NCBI RefSeq assembly: GCF_032452875.1
Contig: NC_083882.1
Span: forward strand, 57,241,614 to 57,305,613
DNA from: Bos javanicus
Taxonomy: Eukaryota > Chordata > Mammalia > Artiodactyla > Bovidae
Length of the DNA stretch: 64,000 nt
Reading direction: 5' to 3'
Each line of letters starts with the position of its first letter. The stretch's first letter is position 1. Of this stretch, positions 23,041 through 34,903 are shown in pieces. Under the pieces are notes generated by a model that was given only the letters and a program-made list of their open reading frames with translations, was not told the DNA's origin and ran no database searches. The position numbers were made by a program, and so were the translations under genes.

Positions 23041-25317
23041 AACAAAAATGCAGCAATAATAGTAATAGTTTTTCTTCCCAGCCTCATTTTTTTTTTTTTT
23101 ACTTCGTAGGAGTTAAAAAAAACACAGACCTTTAGTGATTTCCTTATAATTCATTGCCCTTTATTTCCCTTAGTCTCACTCATTGTTATTACTTTAGGAT
23201 TTCTTAGGGAAAACTGGATTCCAGACCATCTAAGGATTCCTTCCAGTGGTGTTGAGTTACAGTCCTGAACTATTCAACTCATATGACCATGCCTCAGGAA
23301 AACTTCACCTAAATTCCCATAAAGTAAATTTAGAAATTCAATTCTTTTCTTAATTTTAAAATTCCTTTGCAAATAAATTGCATTTATTCACTACTGATTT
23401 ACCCCATATTTAGTAGGTTCTTGCTATGTGCCAGGGACTGTACTTAGTGGTAGCAATATTAAGGACACTTTCATTCCTAAACCTGTTGTTGCAGAAATCT
23501 CCTTCAGAGAACTTTGTATAGTAGGAAGTCTGAGAGGTTTGCTGAACACCACCTTTATGTGAATTATAGAGAACTTTGTATTTTTCTAGGAAGATACTGA
23601 CATTCTGTTTCTTGGCCATGTCAGTTAAGTTTTGTTTTCTGAAGAAAAGACCCACATATGTTTTTGATTTTTATTTAAATTTTATTAATAGATTGTTTTA
23701 TTAAGAGGCATAATAAGGAAGCAAAAGAAGTGAGAATCTTCAGCTAGAGTGGGGGGAGTATCGGGATGGGATTTTTGCAACTTTATTTCTGAAGTCCCAA
23801 AGGTAAATGAGTATATTATGCTTATAGACAACTGGGAGTGTGTGTTTGCTTTGACTTAGCACATGTTGGAGGAACTTACTAGCTGGGAAATCATCACTGA
23901 TTTCTGATGCAGATCCAACTGCTCCTCAGCCTGGTTTGCTTTGTTTCACTTGATTTAAAATGGACTCGTGTGTCACCCAAGAGTGGGCGGGAAAAAGACA
24001 ATGATAGTTGTGGCTTCTGGTGGCTGTTATTTACCAATAGAGCCAGTAAGAGTTTCAGAGAAGCCATAGGTCACATCAAACACAGCCTGTCCCCAAAAGC
24101 TTGGATTTAATGGGATCATCAGAAGTGGTTAAGTGATTCATCATTATCACAAAGGACATTTGGTTAAACATGAAGAGTGTTTATAATATTTCCACAGAAT
24201 CAAATACTTCCTACTCAAATAAGTTATGTGGTAATAGTAATCGTTACACTTACATGGGAATTGGCAGGCCACAGGCACTTTCATTCTCTTTTTCTTAAAA
24301 TAAATTATTCACTACTGCGGGGGCCCACCTGTCGAGCCTCTCAGCAACTAGCTTGCTTTGTGCCTAGTAAGGGAGGGTGTTGGAGAGAATATCTAGTTTC
24401 AGAATTTCTGGCATCCACCGTTTAAGCCTCCTTTTCCCTTCACTGATATTTTTAGGATCTAGAATCTTCCTATACTCTCACCCTGGTGAATCCAGAAAAA
24501 AATCTAAAGCCGTTTGTGCAATGACTGAAATGCATTCACGCATTCGTAGTAACTCTCCCTGGTATTTTGACAGTCTGTTCTTTTATTTATGACTGAAGAA
24601 GGGAAGGCATTGTCTCTTGTTAAAATACTTCCCAGCTATATAGGCAAAACGTTGGGGAAGATATTTTAAAGTCAGAAAATTATTCTGACTGATCCTTAAG
24701 CACAGACTGGTACTCAGGCTGGTGCTGAATATCACCCTGGATCATCAGAAAGGATTGAGTGTCTAATCTAATTGAGAGCCCCTAAGGTCTTCTGCTCTCT
24801 TCATTTTTACCCTTCCCTTTCTTTCCCTTTCCACAGGCTATTTCTTACATATTTATGACTCTAGTTATAGATAATTCATCTCCTAGTAACGATGAATCAA
24901 ACTGTGAATACAATTAAGAGATACTTCAGTCCAAAAAGCAAGCATATGTATCTAGGATCATCTCTGTAAAAATCCTGTGTACCACAAATGGCTTAGAGAA
25001 ACTGCCATGTTACTTCAAAGTAAGAACACTGATGTTTAAAATGATAATTTTGAATTAGCAACAGTAGTATATATTATGCAATAAATATATATCTTATAGT
25101 AGGAATGAAGACAAGTGGTAAAGTTTAAAAGAAATTCCTCCAAATTAATTATAATGTAACTATGTGAGTGTTTATGAAAGCTATTTAGAAATTCAAGTAT
25201 CCAAAGCATCATATTTCCTGAGAGTTCTAGAGAGCTGAAATTTTCATCTCAATGTAGAGTTTAACATTATACTGTGAACATGATGTTACTGGAAAAAAAT
25301 ATTGGGACTGGTGATCA
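23041..25317. other. Unique sequence, no gene seen
   Basis: A possible MIR/L2 core lies at 23400-23470. The piece at 23900-24110 has a relatively balanced base composition and an open frame of 67 codons, but no splice-site pair or domain that I can support. Confidence 0.4.
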
Positions 25318-25550
25318 CAGCTGACCCTTGAACAACATGAGTTTGGATTGTATGGGTCCAGTTACGTGTGGTTTTCTTTCAACAGGAAACACTACAGTAC
25401 TACACGATCTACAGTTGGTTGAATTCACAGATGCAGAGCCACAGATACAGAGGAACCAGATATTTAGTGGCGAACTGTAAATTATATGTGGGTTTTTGAC
25501 TGCATGGGGAGTCAGCACCCCTAACCCTCACATTGTTCAAGGGTCAACTG
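25318..25550. mobile_element. Tigger-like nonautonomous DNA transposon remnant
   Basis: The terminal inverted repeats are cagctgacccttgaacaaca (from 25318) and, on the complement, cagttgacccttgaacaatg (ending at 25550). Internally ggttgaattcacagatgcag and the following blocks match the familiar mammalian Tigger/MER-type pattern. The element is about 233 bp with no transposase frame. The exact subfamily name is uncertain. Confidence 0.75.
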
Positions 25551-25724
25551 GATATAAATCAACCTATTAAAGGAAACCCAAACCTATAAGCATAGCAAAG
25601 CTTGTCTTTCTTCTATTTATTACTTTGGCATTTTACCATTGCTCAGATGTTTAAAAATATTAGTATTTACAGATTAATGTAAAGTAATCGTACCTTGATG
25701 AAAAGTGTTGACTCAGTTTTTTCT

Positions 25725-25855
25725 GTGATTGAATCCTCTTTCCCTCTGTAACTCTGGGTATTTACCTAACAAATACTGGGTTGTTAGGTTCCTTATCCAA
25801 AATTTTGGGATAATAATCTTCATCTCTCAGGAATGTGGTGAAGGATAGCAAAAAA
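25725..25855 (+). repeat. MIR fragment (plus)
   Basis: The text taactctgggtatttaccta, ttccttatccaaaattttgg and gataataatcttcatctctc matches a sense MIR core. Confidence 0.55.
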
Positions 25856-25970
25856 ACAAAACCAAAAAAAGCTGCTAACGTTGTGTGAATACTATCACTA
25901 TCCACTGTCCCCAAAACTCAAAAGTACACTGCATTATTTTATAATGACTAAAACTTTAGCAGCTAGATAC

Positions 25971-25994
25971 ATATATATATATATATATATATAA
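25971..25994. repeat. (AT)n microsatellite
   Basis: About twelve AT units are followed by a short T-run. Confidence 0.9.
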
Positions 25995-26004
25995 ATTTTT
26001 TTTT

Positions 26005-26110
26005 TCTATTTTCAAGGTGAGGGAATTAAGGTTTAGATATATGCATTGCCAAGTTAACTCTTAATGAGTTCAAGGCAGAGTTCAAAGATCTCTGAACTTG
26101 ATCGTGGTCA
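26005..26110 (-). repeat. MIR fragment (minus)
   Basis: The text ttttcaaggtgagggaatta and gccaagttaactcttaatga, followed by aaggcagagttcaaagatc, is a diverged antisense MIR. Confidence 0.5.
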
Positions 26111-27544
26111 GCTCACTCCCTTCTGCGGCCTTGGTGAAGTGAAAACTTTAAACAGAATAATGTTCATTACACCTTCTGACTTCATCAGAAGTTACAGAAG
26201 TATAAAATCATATTCTAAACCTGACAGATCATTAGTATAACCAACCCAACCTTCCCTTCATTTATTGCCTTTCCTCCTAAATTGCACAGGAAAGCAGCAG
26301 TTACTTCCTACCTGGCAACTCAGCAGGCATGTAGGAAGCCTGTTCTAGCTGCAGGACTCAGGTTTATCAAAACATCAGGCCCAGACTCACATCCTCACTA
26401 AATAAAGATGAGAAATTGTTGGCCACAGAGGAGAGGACTTTCTTGTGGGTAAATTGGGTGGATGTGAAAGTACATCGCTTAAAGTATTTTTCAATTGCAC
26501 TGTATTAGTCATGGAACACCTCTCATCATTATGTTTCTAAGAACCTAACAGGTTGACCAAAAGGCATCTCCCCAAAATAACTCTTAAACTGTACATATTT
26601 TATGTTTGGCTTTGGAGCTCTTTTAGAAGCAATTTGGAGGTGGAGTTGTGGCTACATTGCAAATACAGGCACAAGTTCTGTCTTAAACAGTTTCCATCAC
26701 TCACTGATATACTGAACAATTCATTTTATCTGCCATAGCTCATTTCCCACATTTGCAAGATTTAACAAATCACCTGGAGTTCTTGTTAAAATTAAAGTTC
26801 TTAGTGCCTCCAGACTTAGAGAATCTCATCTCCAGGGACACTGGGAATTTGTGTTCTTTACAATTATGCACAATTATGCACTATGGAATTCTTACAAGGT
26901 GCATTTGAGAAACAATTTTGTAAAAAAAAATAGTAACTGCGTAAACACTGAGAGAGATAATGGATTTAAGAGAGTGGGCTAAATTAAATTGTAAATAGAT
27001 GATCTTTCTTATTAATAGAGGCAAAACTGTATAGATTCCAGCACTTAAGCTTCATACATGCATTTAGTACTATGAAAATGTAGCTTAGTGTGTTTCTAAT
27101 ATAATTATAATTCCCCAATTCCTCCTCTGTAAGGTTTGATGAACTTCCTAAATGAGAGTTACTGACTGGTATCCTTTATTGGACACTTCAGTAAAGGAGT
27201 TTTTATACTTGTAAGAAAGAGCTCTCAGACTTTTGTCTCCAGTTGTCCTGTCGTGACCTTAGCAAATGCTGTCAATTCATTTATGCCCCAGGTATTTTAA
27301 TTCCTATTTTTTACTGTACAAGTTTTTGCAAAAGAAAACACTGTCATGAGTATTCTGCTATTATGACATGTCTCAACATGGCTTTTTAAAAAATAAAATG
27401 CACACTAAAAGTTTAAGGTTCTCCTTGATTAATGTATATGAAAGATATGTGTTAGGTTTGAGTTTTATAAATAATTTACTGTCATAATTTAAAGTCACTG
27501 TGAGAAAGGCAATGCGTGCAATAAAAAATGGGGGTATGGAAACC
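26111..27544. other. Unique sequence, no gene seen
   Basis: No young repeat or exon was recognised. The open frame at 26553-26738 has no domain. Confidence 0.45.
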
Positions 27545-27670
27545 TACAGACTGTGTTTGAATTTTAAAGGCTGTTACATAGTGGGGAATCATGGGCAAAC
27601 TGCTTTCAGTCAGTTTTAGTTTCCTCATTTCTAAAATCAGAATAATAATAAGTGCTATTATTAAATGTTT
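27545..27670 (+). repeat. MIR fragment (plus)
   Basis: The text gggcaaactgctttcagtca, gtttcctcatttctaaaatc and agaataataataagtgctat is a typical sense MIR core. Confidence 0.6.
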
Positions 27671-27743
27671 ATTCTTTGCCAGACACTGTTTAAAGCATTT
27701 TGCTTGTAATTGCCACTTAATATTCCTAAGCAGACATTTCTAT
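27671..27743 (-). repeat. MIR (minus), left part, split by BovB
   Basis: The text ttctttgccagacactgttt, aaagcattttgcttgtaatt is the antisense MIR 3' part. The matching continuation (gtgaggaaacaagggcagag) resumes right of the BovB at 29389. Confidence 0.7.
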
Positions 27744-29388
27744 TAAATGGTATGGACTTAACAAAAGCAGAAGATATTAAGAGGAGGTGGCAAGAATACA
27801 CAGAAGAACTGTACAAAAAAGATCTTCATGACCCAGAAAATCACGATGGTGTGATCACTGACCTAGAGCCAGACATCCTGGCATGTGAAGTCAAGTGGGC
27901 CTTAGAAAGCATCACTACGAACAAAGCTAGTGGAGGTGATGGAATTCCACTTGAGCTATTTCAAGTCCTGAAAGGTGGTGCTGTGAAAGTGCTGCACTCA
28001 ATATGCCAGCAAATTTGGAAAACTCAGCAGTGGCCACAGGACAGGAAAAGGTCAGTTTTCATTCCAATCCCAAAGAAAGGCAATGCCAAAGAATGCTCAA
28101 ACTACCACACAATTGCACTCATCTCACACGCTAGTAAAGTAATGCTCAAAATTCTCCAAGCCAGGCTTCAGCAATTCGTGAACTGTGAACTTCCAGATGT
28201 TTAAGCTGGTTTTAGAAAAGGCAGAGGGACCAGAGATCAAATTGCCAACATCCACTGGATCATGGCAAAAGCAAGAGAGTTTCAGAAAAAACATCTATTT
28301 CTGCTTTATTGACTATGCCAAAGCCTTTGACTGTGTGGATACAATAAACTGTGGAAAATTCTGAAAGAGATGGGAATACCAGACCACCTGACCTGCCTCT
28401 TCAGAAATCTATATGCAGGTCAGGAAGCAACAGTTAGAACTGGACATGGAACAACAGACAGGTTCCAAATAGGGAAAGGAGTACGTCAAGGCTGTATATT
28501 ATCACCCTGCTTATTTAACTTCTATGCAGAGTACATCATGAGAAACACTGGGCTGGAAGAAGCACAAGCTGGAATCAAGATTGCTGGGAGAAATATCAAT
28601 AACCTCAGATATGCAGATGACACCACCCTTATGGCAGAAAGTGAAGAGGACCTAAAAGGCCTCTTGATGAAAGTGAAAGAGGAGAGTGAAAAAGTTGGCT
28701 TAAAGCTCAACATTCAGAAAACGAAGATCATGGCATCCAGTCCCATCACTTCATGGCAAATAGATGGGGAAACAATGGAAACAGTGTCAGACTTTATTTT
28801 ATGGCTCCAAAATCACTGCAGATGGTGACTGCAGCCATGAAATTAAAAGACGCTTACTCCTTGGAAGGAAAGTTATGACCAACCTAGATAGCATATTCAA
28901 AAGCAGAGACATTACTTTGCCAACAAAGGTCTGTCTAGTCAAGGCTATTGTTTTTCCAGTGGTCATGTATGGATGTGAGAGTTGGACTGTGAAGAAGGCT
29001 GAGCCCAAAAGAATTGATGCTTTTCAACTGTGGTGTTGGAGAAGACTCTTGAGAGTCCCTTGGACTACAAGGAGATCCAACCAGTCCATTCTGAAGATCA
29101 GCCTTGGGATTTCCTTGGAAGGAATGATGCTGAAGCTGAAACTCCAGTACTTTGGCCACCTCATGTGAAGAGTTGACTCATTAGAAAAGACCCTGATGGG
29201 GAGGGATTGGGGGCAGGAGGAGAAGGGGACGACAGAGGATGAGACGGTTGGATGGCACCACCAACTTGATGTACATGAGTCTGAGTGAACTCCGGGAGTT
29301 GGTGATGGACAGGGAGGCCTGGCGTGCTGCAGTTCATGGGGTCTCAAAGAGATGGACACCACTGAGTGACTGAACTGAACTGAACTGA
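27744..29388 (+). mobile_element. 5'-truncated BovB, 1.6 kb
   Basis: It begins just before the LTEAEDIK-equivalent segment and runs to the 3' end with an actgaactgaactgaa tail. The RT region is easily read but broken: a stop at 28202-28204 (gtttaag in place of gtgcaag), frameshifts near 28290-28340 and at about 28797, and a TGA at 29166-29168 at the same codon as in the 4.4-kb copy. The YADD box is intact (about 28606-28617). It is inserted in a MIR; atttc(t)at on the two sides is only a weak TSD candidate. Confidence 0.95.
27753..29168 (+). pseudogene. BovB reverse transcriptase remnant
   Basis: Three open blocks remain. 27753-28204 carries the linker and start of RT (GGDGIPLELFQ, RSVFIPIPKKGNA). 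28370-28828 carries RQGCILSPCLFN and NNLRYADDTTL. 28797-29168 carries the C-terminal thumb-like region with VVMYGCESWTVKKAE. One stop and at least two frameshifts separate them. No endonuclease is present because of 5' truncation, so it cannot encode a working protein. Confidence 0.9.
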
Positions 29389-29480
29389 ATTTCATAAGTG
29401 AGGAAACAAGGGCAGAGAAGGTAAGCAAGTGTTCAAGGTCACAAAACTAGTAAAAGTGGAGCTAAGCTACCTACCTGGCA
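29389..29480 (-). repeat. MIR (minus), right part, split by BovB
   Basis: The text aagtgaggaaacaagggcag, agaaggtaagcaagtgttca and aggtcacaaaactagtaaaa continues the antisense MIR interrupted at 27743. Confidence 0.75.
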
Positions 29481-29974
29481 GGTAGAAATGTTACAAAGAT
29501 TAGCATTAGTGTACCATTAGTTACTTCTATAGAAATCGCTCTATAGTAGGCTCAGTACTTTGTAAATAATGTTTACATAAAGCATCATTAACTCTCTACT
29601 CTGACTCCAAATCAGTAAGATTAAAAATTGTTCATAACTCAGTACAGGGATTTCCTCCTTTACCTAGCTATTTCCTCTACCCACTTGATTTCACCAGCAT
29701 TTCCTAATTCTTTTTTTCAAATGATTCTCCCAAAGTTGAGCTGATTGAAAATACTCAGCTTCTTTTTTTCTTGTAAGTGAGCTTAATTTACCAACATTAG
29801 CTCAATTTAGACATATTCAAAAGACATAAAATTGTTTTTATCTGTGAACTGGTGAATCTCACAGGCACAGTGTTATATATTTGCAGTTAGTGGTACACTA
29901 ATAGTCTATTTGTCTAAAGTTACTTTGAATATAGATTGAACATATCAACACAACGTAGTCTCAGACTTACAATA
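29481..29974. other. Unique spacer, no gene seen
   Basis: AT-rich sequence with no recognisable repeat. Confidence 0.5.
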
Positions 29975-30175
29975 AGAGAGAGGTGAATGGTCAAGAACTT
30001 GAGTGCAAGAGTCAGGCAGCTTGGGTCAAATGATACTTCTGTATAATTTGATATGTGCGATTGCATGATCTTAGCCATAATTTTACTTCTCTAAATTTCC
30101 CACTTTATCTTATAAATTATAAGAGAAATTTCTCTTATAAATTGGGACTGATAGGATTGTTTTGAGGGTAGCTTT
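29975..30175 (+). repeat. MIR fragment (plus) with internal palindrome
   Basis: The text gagtgcaagagtcaggcagc, ttgggtcaaatgatacttct and cccactttatcttataaatt follows sense MIR. A perfect 24-bp palindrome at 30117-30140 lies inside it. Confidence 0.65.
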
Positions 30176-30317
30176 TTGAAGTGGATTCTAAAAATTAATA
30201 CATTTACCAATTTGGCTCTCCCTGTTTTTGCTATTGTTTTAACTTTTCCTAATCTTAAAAAGTTCTAAGATATCCCAGTACAAGTTACACTTGTAGTACA
30301 GTGTGTGTACAAGATAG

Positions 30318-30516
30318 TGTTAGCCAGTCATGTCTGCCTCTTTGTGACCCCATGGACTGTAGCCTGCCAGGCTCCTCTGGCCATAGAATTTTCCAGGCAA
30401 GAATACTCGAGTGGGTAGCCGTTCCCCTTTCCAGAAGATATTCCTGATCCAGGGATCAAACTTGGGTCTCCTGCAATGCAGGTGGATTCTTTACCATCTG
30501 AGTCACCAGGGAAGCT
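30318..30516 (-). mobile_element. Bov-tA SINE (minus)
   Basis: The complement carries the tRNA-like head (agcttccctggtgactcaga, gcatcctgcattgcaggag-like block) at the right end and the BovB-like 3' part at the left. It is nearly full length. Confidence 0.9.
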
Positions 30517-31164
30517 TGTACTATAGATGTCCCTATAACATAGATCAGAAAAAATCAAATTTAATGCACTTTCCTTACAGCTCAACACTTATGCCATGAT
30601 TCAAAAGAAAAGAGCCTATATATGAATGTCAACATACCAGGGTTTCAGTTTAGAAATAAAATTATCTAAAAACAATCCATACATTGTTCATCTCTGAATT
30701 TTCATTTATTTCTGATATAACATTATTAATTTATAATTATTTATGATATGTTTTATGCTTATAAGAATTATAAAGCAATATTATTCATGGGATGAGTGTA
30801 TATAAAATGGAAACTGAAACAAATTTTATTCAGTTAGAGTTCAAATTACATTTCTCATTTTCATATTTTGTGTCTGTTATCATATGCAATGATAATATTT
30901 AAATGTCCATCATTGAGAGTAGCCAAAAAAATTGGGGGTATACAGTAAATTCTAAGTTTCTTACTAAGGAAAATAGTCTTTGGTGTAATGCCTACTTTGG
31001 GGCACTAATATTTTGAATGATGTTTCTCTAGTTCTCACATGTTGCTCCCAGATGAATGAATTGGTGTTTGCACAGCTTGTAATTAGTCATAACTCTTACC
31101 AGATGTGAGCAAACCACCTACTCAGAGGCACTTATGCAAATTTAGACAACATTACTCTAGAGTT
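30517..31164. other. AT-rich unique sequence, no gene seen
   Basis: No repeat or exon was recognised. Confidence 0.5.
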
Positions 31165-31270
31165 TAAATCATGGATACTTCCAAACTCATTCTATGAGGC
31201 CACCATCACCCTAATACCAAAACCAGACAAAGATGCCACAAAAAAAGAAAACTACAGGCCAATATCACTG

Positions 31271-33851
31271 ATGAACATAGATGCAAAAATCCTTAACAAA
31301 ATTCTATCAAACAGAATCCAGCAACATATTAAAAAGATCATACATCATGACCAAGTGGGCTTTATCCCAGGGATGCAAGAATTCTTCAACATTCACAAAT
31401 CAATCAATGTGATACACCACATTAACAAATTAAAAGATAAAAACCATATGATTATCTCAATAGATGAAGAGAAAACCTTTGACAAAATTCAACATCCATT
31501 TATGATAAAAACCCTCCAGGAAGCAGGCATAGAAGGAACATTCACTTCAGTTCAGTTCAGTGACTCAGTAGTGTCCGACTCTTTGCAACCCCATGAATTG
31601 CAGCATGCCAGGCCTCCCTGTCCATCACCAACTCCTGGAGTTCACTCAGACTCACGTCCATCTAGTCGGTGATGCCATCCAGCCATCTCATCCTCTGTCG
31701 TCCCCTTCTCCTCCTGCCCTCAATCCCTCCCAGCATCAGAGTCTTTCCCAATGAGTCAACTCTTCGCATGAGGTGGCCAAAATACTGGAGTTTCAGCTTT
31801 AGCATTGTTCCTTCCAAAGAACACCCAGGACTGATCTCCTTTAGAATGGTCTGGTTGGATCTCCATGCAGTCCAAGGGACTCTCAAGAGTCTTCTCCAAC
31901 ACCACAGTTCAAAGCATCAATTCTTCAGCTCTCAGCTTTCTTCACAGTCCAACTCTCACATCCATACATGGCTACTGGAAAAATCATAGCCTTGACTAGA
32001 TGGACCATTGTTGGCAAAGTAATGTCTCTGCTTTTGAATATGCTATCTAGGTTGGTCATAACTTTCCTTCCAAGGAGTAAGCAAGCGTCTTTTAATTTCA
32101 TGGCTGCAATCACCATTTGCATACCTCAATGTAATAAAAGCCATATATGATAAATCCATGGCAAACTTTTTCCTCAGTGGTGAAAAACTGAAAGCATTTC
32201 CCCTAAAGTCAGGAACAAGACAAGGGTGTTGACTCTCACCACTACTATTCAATATAGTTTTGGAAGTTTTAGCCACAGCAATCAGAGAAGAAAAAGAAAT
32301 AAAAGGAGTCCAGATTGGAAAATAAGAAGTAAAACTCTCACTGTTTGCAGATGACATGATCCTCTACATAGAAAGCCCTAAAGACTCCACCAGAAAATTA
32401 CTAGAGCTAATCAAAGAATATAGTAAAGTTGCAGAATATAGAATTAGCACACAGAAATCCTGTGCATTTCTATACACTAACAACGAGAAAACAGAAAGAG
32501 AAATTAAGGAAAAAATTCCATTCACCATTGCAACGAAAAGAATAAAATACTTAGGAATAAATCTACCTAAAGAAAAAAAAAGGCCTATATATAGAAAACT
32601 ATAAAACACTGATGAAAGAAATCAAAGAGGACACAAATAAATGGAGAAATATACCATGTTCATGGATCCGAAGAATCAGTATAGTGAAAATGAGTATACT
32701 ACCCAAAGCAATGTATAGATTCAATGCAATCCCTATCAAGCTACCAACAGTATTTTTCAGAGAACTAGAACAAATAATTTCACAATTTGTATGGAAATAC
32801 AAAAAACCTCGAATAGCCAAAGCAATCTTGAGAAAGAAGAATGGAACTGGAGGAATCAACCTGCCTGACTTCAGACTATACTACAAAGCTACCATCATCA
32901 AGACAGTATGGTACTGGCACAAAGACAGAAACATAGATCAATGGAACAAAATAAGAAAACTCAGAGATAAATCCACGCACCTATGGACACCTTATCTTTG
33001 ACAAAGGAGGCAAGTATATACAATGGAGAAAAGACAATCTCTTTAACAAGTGGTGCTGGGAAAACTGGTCAACTGGTAAAAGAATGAAACTAGAACACGT
33101 TCTAACACCATACACAAAAATAAACTCAAAATGGGTTAAAGATCTAAATGTAAGACCAGAAACTATAAAACTGCTAGAGGAAAACATAGGCAAAACACTC
33201 TCTGACGTAAATCATAGCAGGATGCTCTATGACCCACCTCCCAGAGTAATGGAAATAAAAGCAAAAATAAACAAATGGGACCTAATTAAACTTAAAAGCT
33301 TTTGCACAGTGAAGAAAACTATAAGCAAGGTGAAAAGACAGACTTCAGAATGGGAGAAAATAATAGCAAATGAAGCAACTGACAAAGAATTAATCTCAAA
33401 AATATACAAGCAATTTGATATTTCTCAATTCCAGAAAAATAAGTGACACAATCAAATAATGGGCCAGAGAACTAAATAACAAACACATGAAAAGATGCTT
33501 AAGATCACTCATTATCAGAGAAATGCAAATCAAAACCACAATGAGGTACCATCTCACGCCAGTCAGAATGGTGTGATCCAAAAGTCTACAAACAGTAAAT
33601 GCTGGAGAGGGTGCGGAGAAAAAGGAACCCTCTTACACTGTTGGTGGGAATGCAAACTAGGACAGCCACTATGGAGAACAGTGTGGAGATGCCTTAAAAA
33701 ACTGGAAATAGAACTGCCATACGACCCAGCAATCCCACTGCTGGGCATACACACAGTGTGTATGTGTGGAAACCAGAATTTAAAGAGACACATGTACCCC
33801 AATGTTCATCACAGCACTGTTTACAGTAGCCAGGACATGGAGGCAACCTAG
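31271..33851 (+). pseudogene. L1 ORF2 remnant (RT and C-terminal region)
   Basis: The RT region is recognisable: NRIQQHIKKIIHHDQVGFIP at about 31314-31373, the IDEEKTFDKIQHPFM block near 31461-31505 and an FADD catalytic box at 32344-32355. The C-terminal blocks at 32612-33001, 33084-33446 and 33495-33851 follow in different frames; the last includes a Cys/His-rich stretch (ENCWRGCGEKGTLLHCWWEC-like) typical of the ORF2 end. At least three frameshifts and the BovB insertion inactivate it. The endonuclease part is absent. Confidence 0.9.
31544..32116 (-). mobile_element. 5'-truncated BovB nested in L1
   Basis: The plus text starts with the complemented BovB tail (cagttcagttcagtgactca) and runs back to the DGDCSHEIKRR-equivalent segment near 32110. 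L1 sequence stops at ggaacat before it and resumes atacctcaatgtaataaaag after it. Any TSD is very short. The codon that is TGA in other BovB copies is still CGA (Arg) here, at about 31768-31770 on the complement. Confidence 0.92.
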
Positions 33852-34423
33852 ATGTCCCATCAGCAGATGAATGGATAAAAAGCTGTGGTACATATACACA
33901 ATGGAATATTACTCAACTATTAAAAGGAATGCATTTGAATCAGTTCTAATGAGGTGGATGAAACTGGAGCTTATTATACAGTGTGAAGTAAGTCAGAAAG
34001 AAAAACACCAATATAGTATATTAATGGATATACACGGAATTTAGAAAGATGGTAATGATGACTCTATATGAGAGACAGCGAAAGAGACACAGATGTAAAG
34101 AACAGACTTTTGGACTCTGTGGGAGAAGGCAAGGGTGGGGTGATTTGAGAGAATAGTATTGAAACATGTATATTATCATATGTGGAATAAATTGCCAGTC
34201 CAGGTTCGATGCATGAGACAGGATACTCAGGGCTGGTACACTGGGATGACCCTGAGGGATGGGATATGGAGGGAGGTGGGAGGGAGGTTCAGGATGGGGA
34301 ACACATGTATACCCATGGCTGATTCACATGAATGTAAGGCAAAAACCATCACAATATTGTAAAGTAATAGCCTCCAATTAAAATAAATAAATTTTTTTTA
34401 AAAGAAAAAATAAATCATGGATA

Positions 34424-34640
34424 ACAGTCACTCTAGTATATAATTCACATAAATTCACGTTTTGCAAAACTTATTTTATATATTTTAAAACACCATGTAA
34501 TGATATAACTGAACAATGAATGTGTACATAAGGATATTCTGTCTAAATATAATGTTTAAGACATAATGTAATTTGCCTATATAATCTGAGACCTGCACAA
34601 TGCTTGAGTACCACATTGTCTTTAAGAATGGCATGCTTTG
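34424..34640. other. Spacer between two L1 insertions
   Basis: AT-rich unique sequence; its right end holds one copy of the 17-bp TSD of the next L1. Confidence 0.5.
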
Positions 34641-34886
34641 TAAACTAGACAGCCAGTGGGAATTTGCTGTATGATACAGGGACCTCAAACCCAGGCTCTG
34701 TGATAACCTAGAGGGGTGGGATAGGGTGGGAGGTGGGAGGGAGGTTAGGAGAGGAGGTTAGGTTAGGAGAGAGGTTAGGAATTAACCTATGGCTAATTCA
34801 CTTTGATGTATGTCACTAACCAACACAATATTGTAAAGCAATTATCTTCCAATTAAAAATACATTATTATTATTATTATTTTTTTA
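34641..34886 (+). mobile_element. Heavily 5'-truncated L1 3' end with 17-bp TSD
   Basis: About 246 bases of L1 3' UTR are present: ggaatttgctgtatgataca, a G-rich ggttagg/gggtggg tract at about 34714-34770, and caatattgtaaagcaattat, followed by an (ATT)n/T-rich tail. Flanks aagaatggcatgctttg (34624-34640) and aagaatggcttgttttg (34887-34903) match at 15 of 17 bases. Confidence 0.9.
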
Positions 34887-34903
34887 AAGAATGGCTTGTT
34901 TTG

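Larger units (their letters stand above)
31178..34410 (+). mobile_element. Ruminant L1, 5'-truncated, carrying a nested BovB
   Basis: The element starts inside ORF2, upstream of the RT core (tctatgaggccaccatcacc), and ends with the L1 3' UTR and an A-rich tail at 34372-34410. A perfect 13-bp TSD, taaatcatggata, flanks it at 31165-31177 and 34411-34423. Without the nested BovB its length is about 2.65 kb. ORF2 is split by frameshifts and by the BovB. Confidence 0.95.

Noticed and set aside
23907..24110. Possible exon of 67 codons on the plus strand.
   Set aside because: No acceptor/donor pair in a fitting phase and no recognised domain; length is compatible with chance.
31271..31672. 133-codon open frame on the plus strand.
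   Set aside because: It is a chimera of L1 RT sequence and antisense BovB across the insertion junction at 31544, not a gene fusion.
32043..32357. 104-codon minus-strand open frame.
   Set aside because: It crosses the right BovB/L1 junction and reads antisense L1; an accidental frame.
34714..34770. ggttagg-rich tract resembling telomeric repeats.
   Set aside because: It lies inside the L1 3' UTR G-rich segment and is irregular; no true telomere repeat array.
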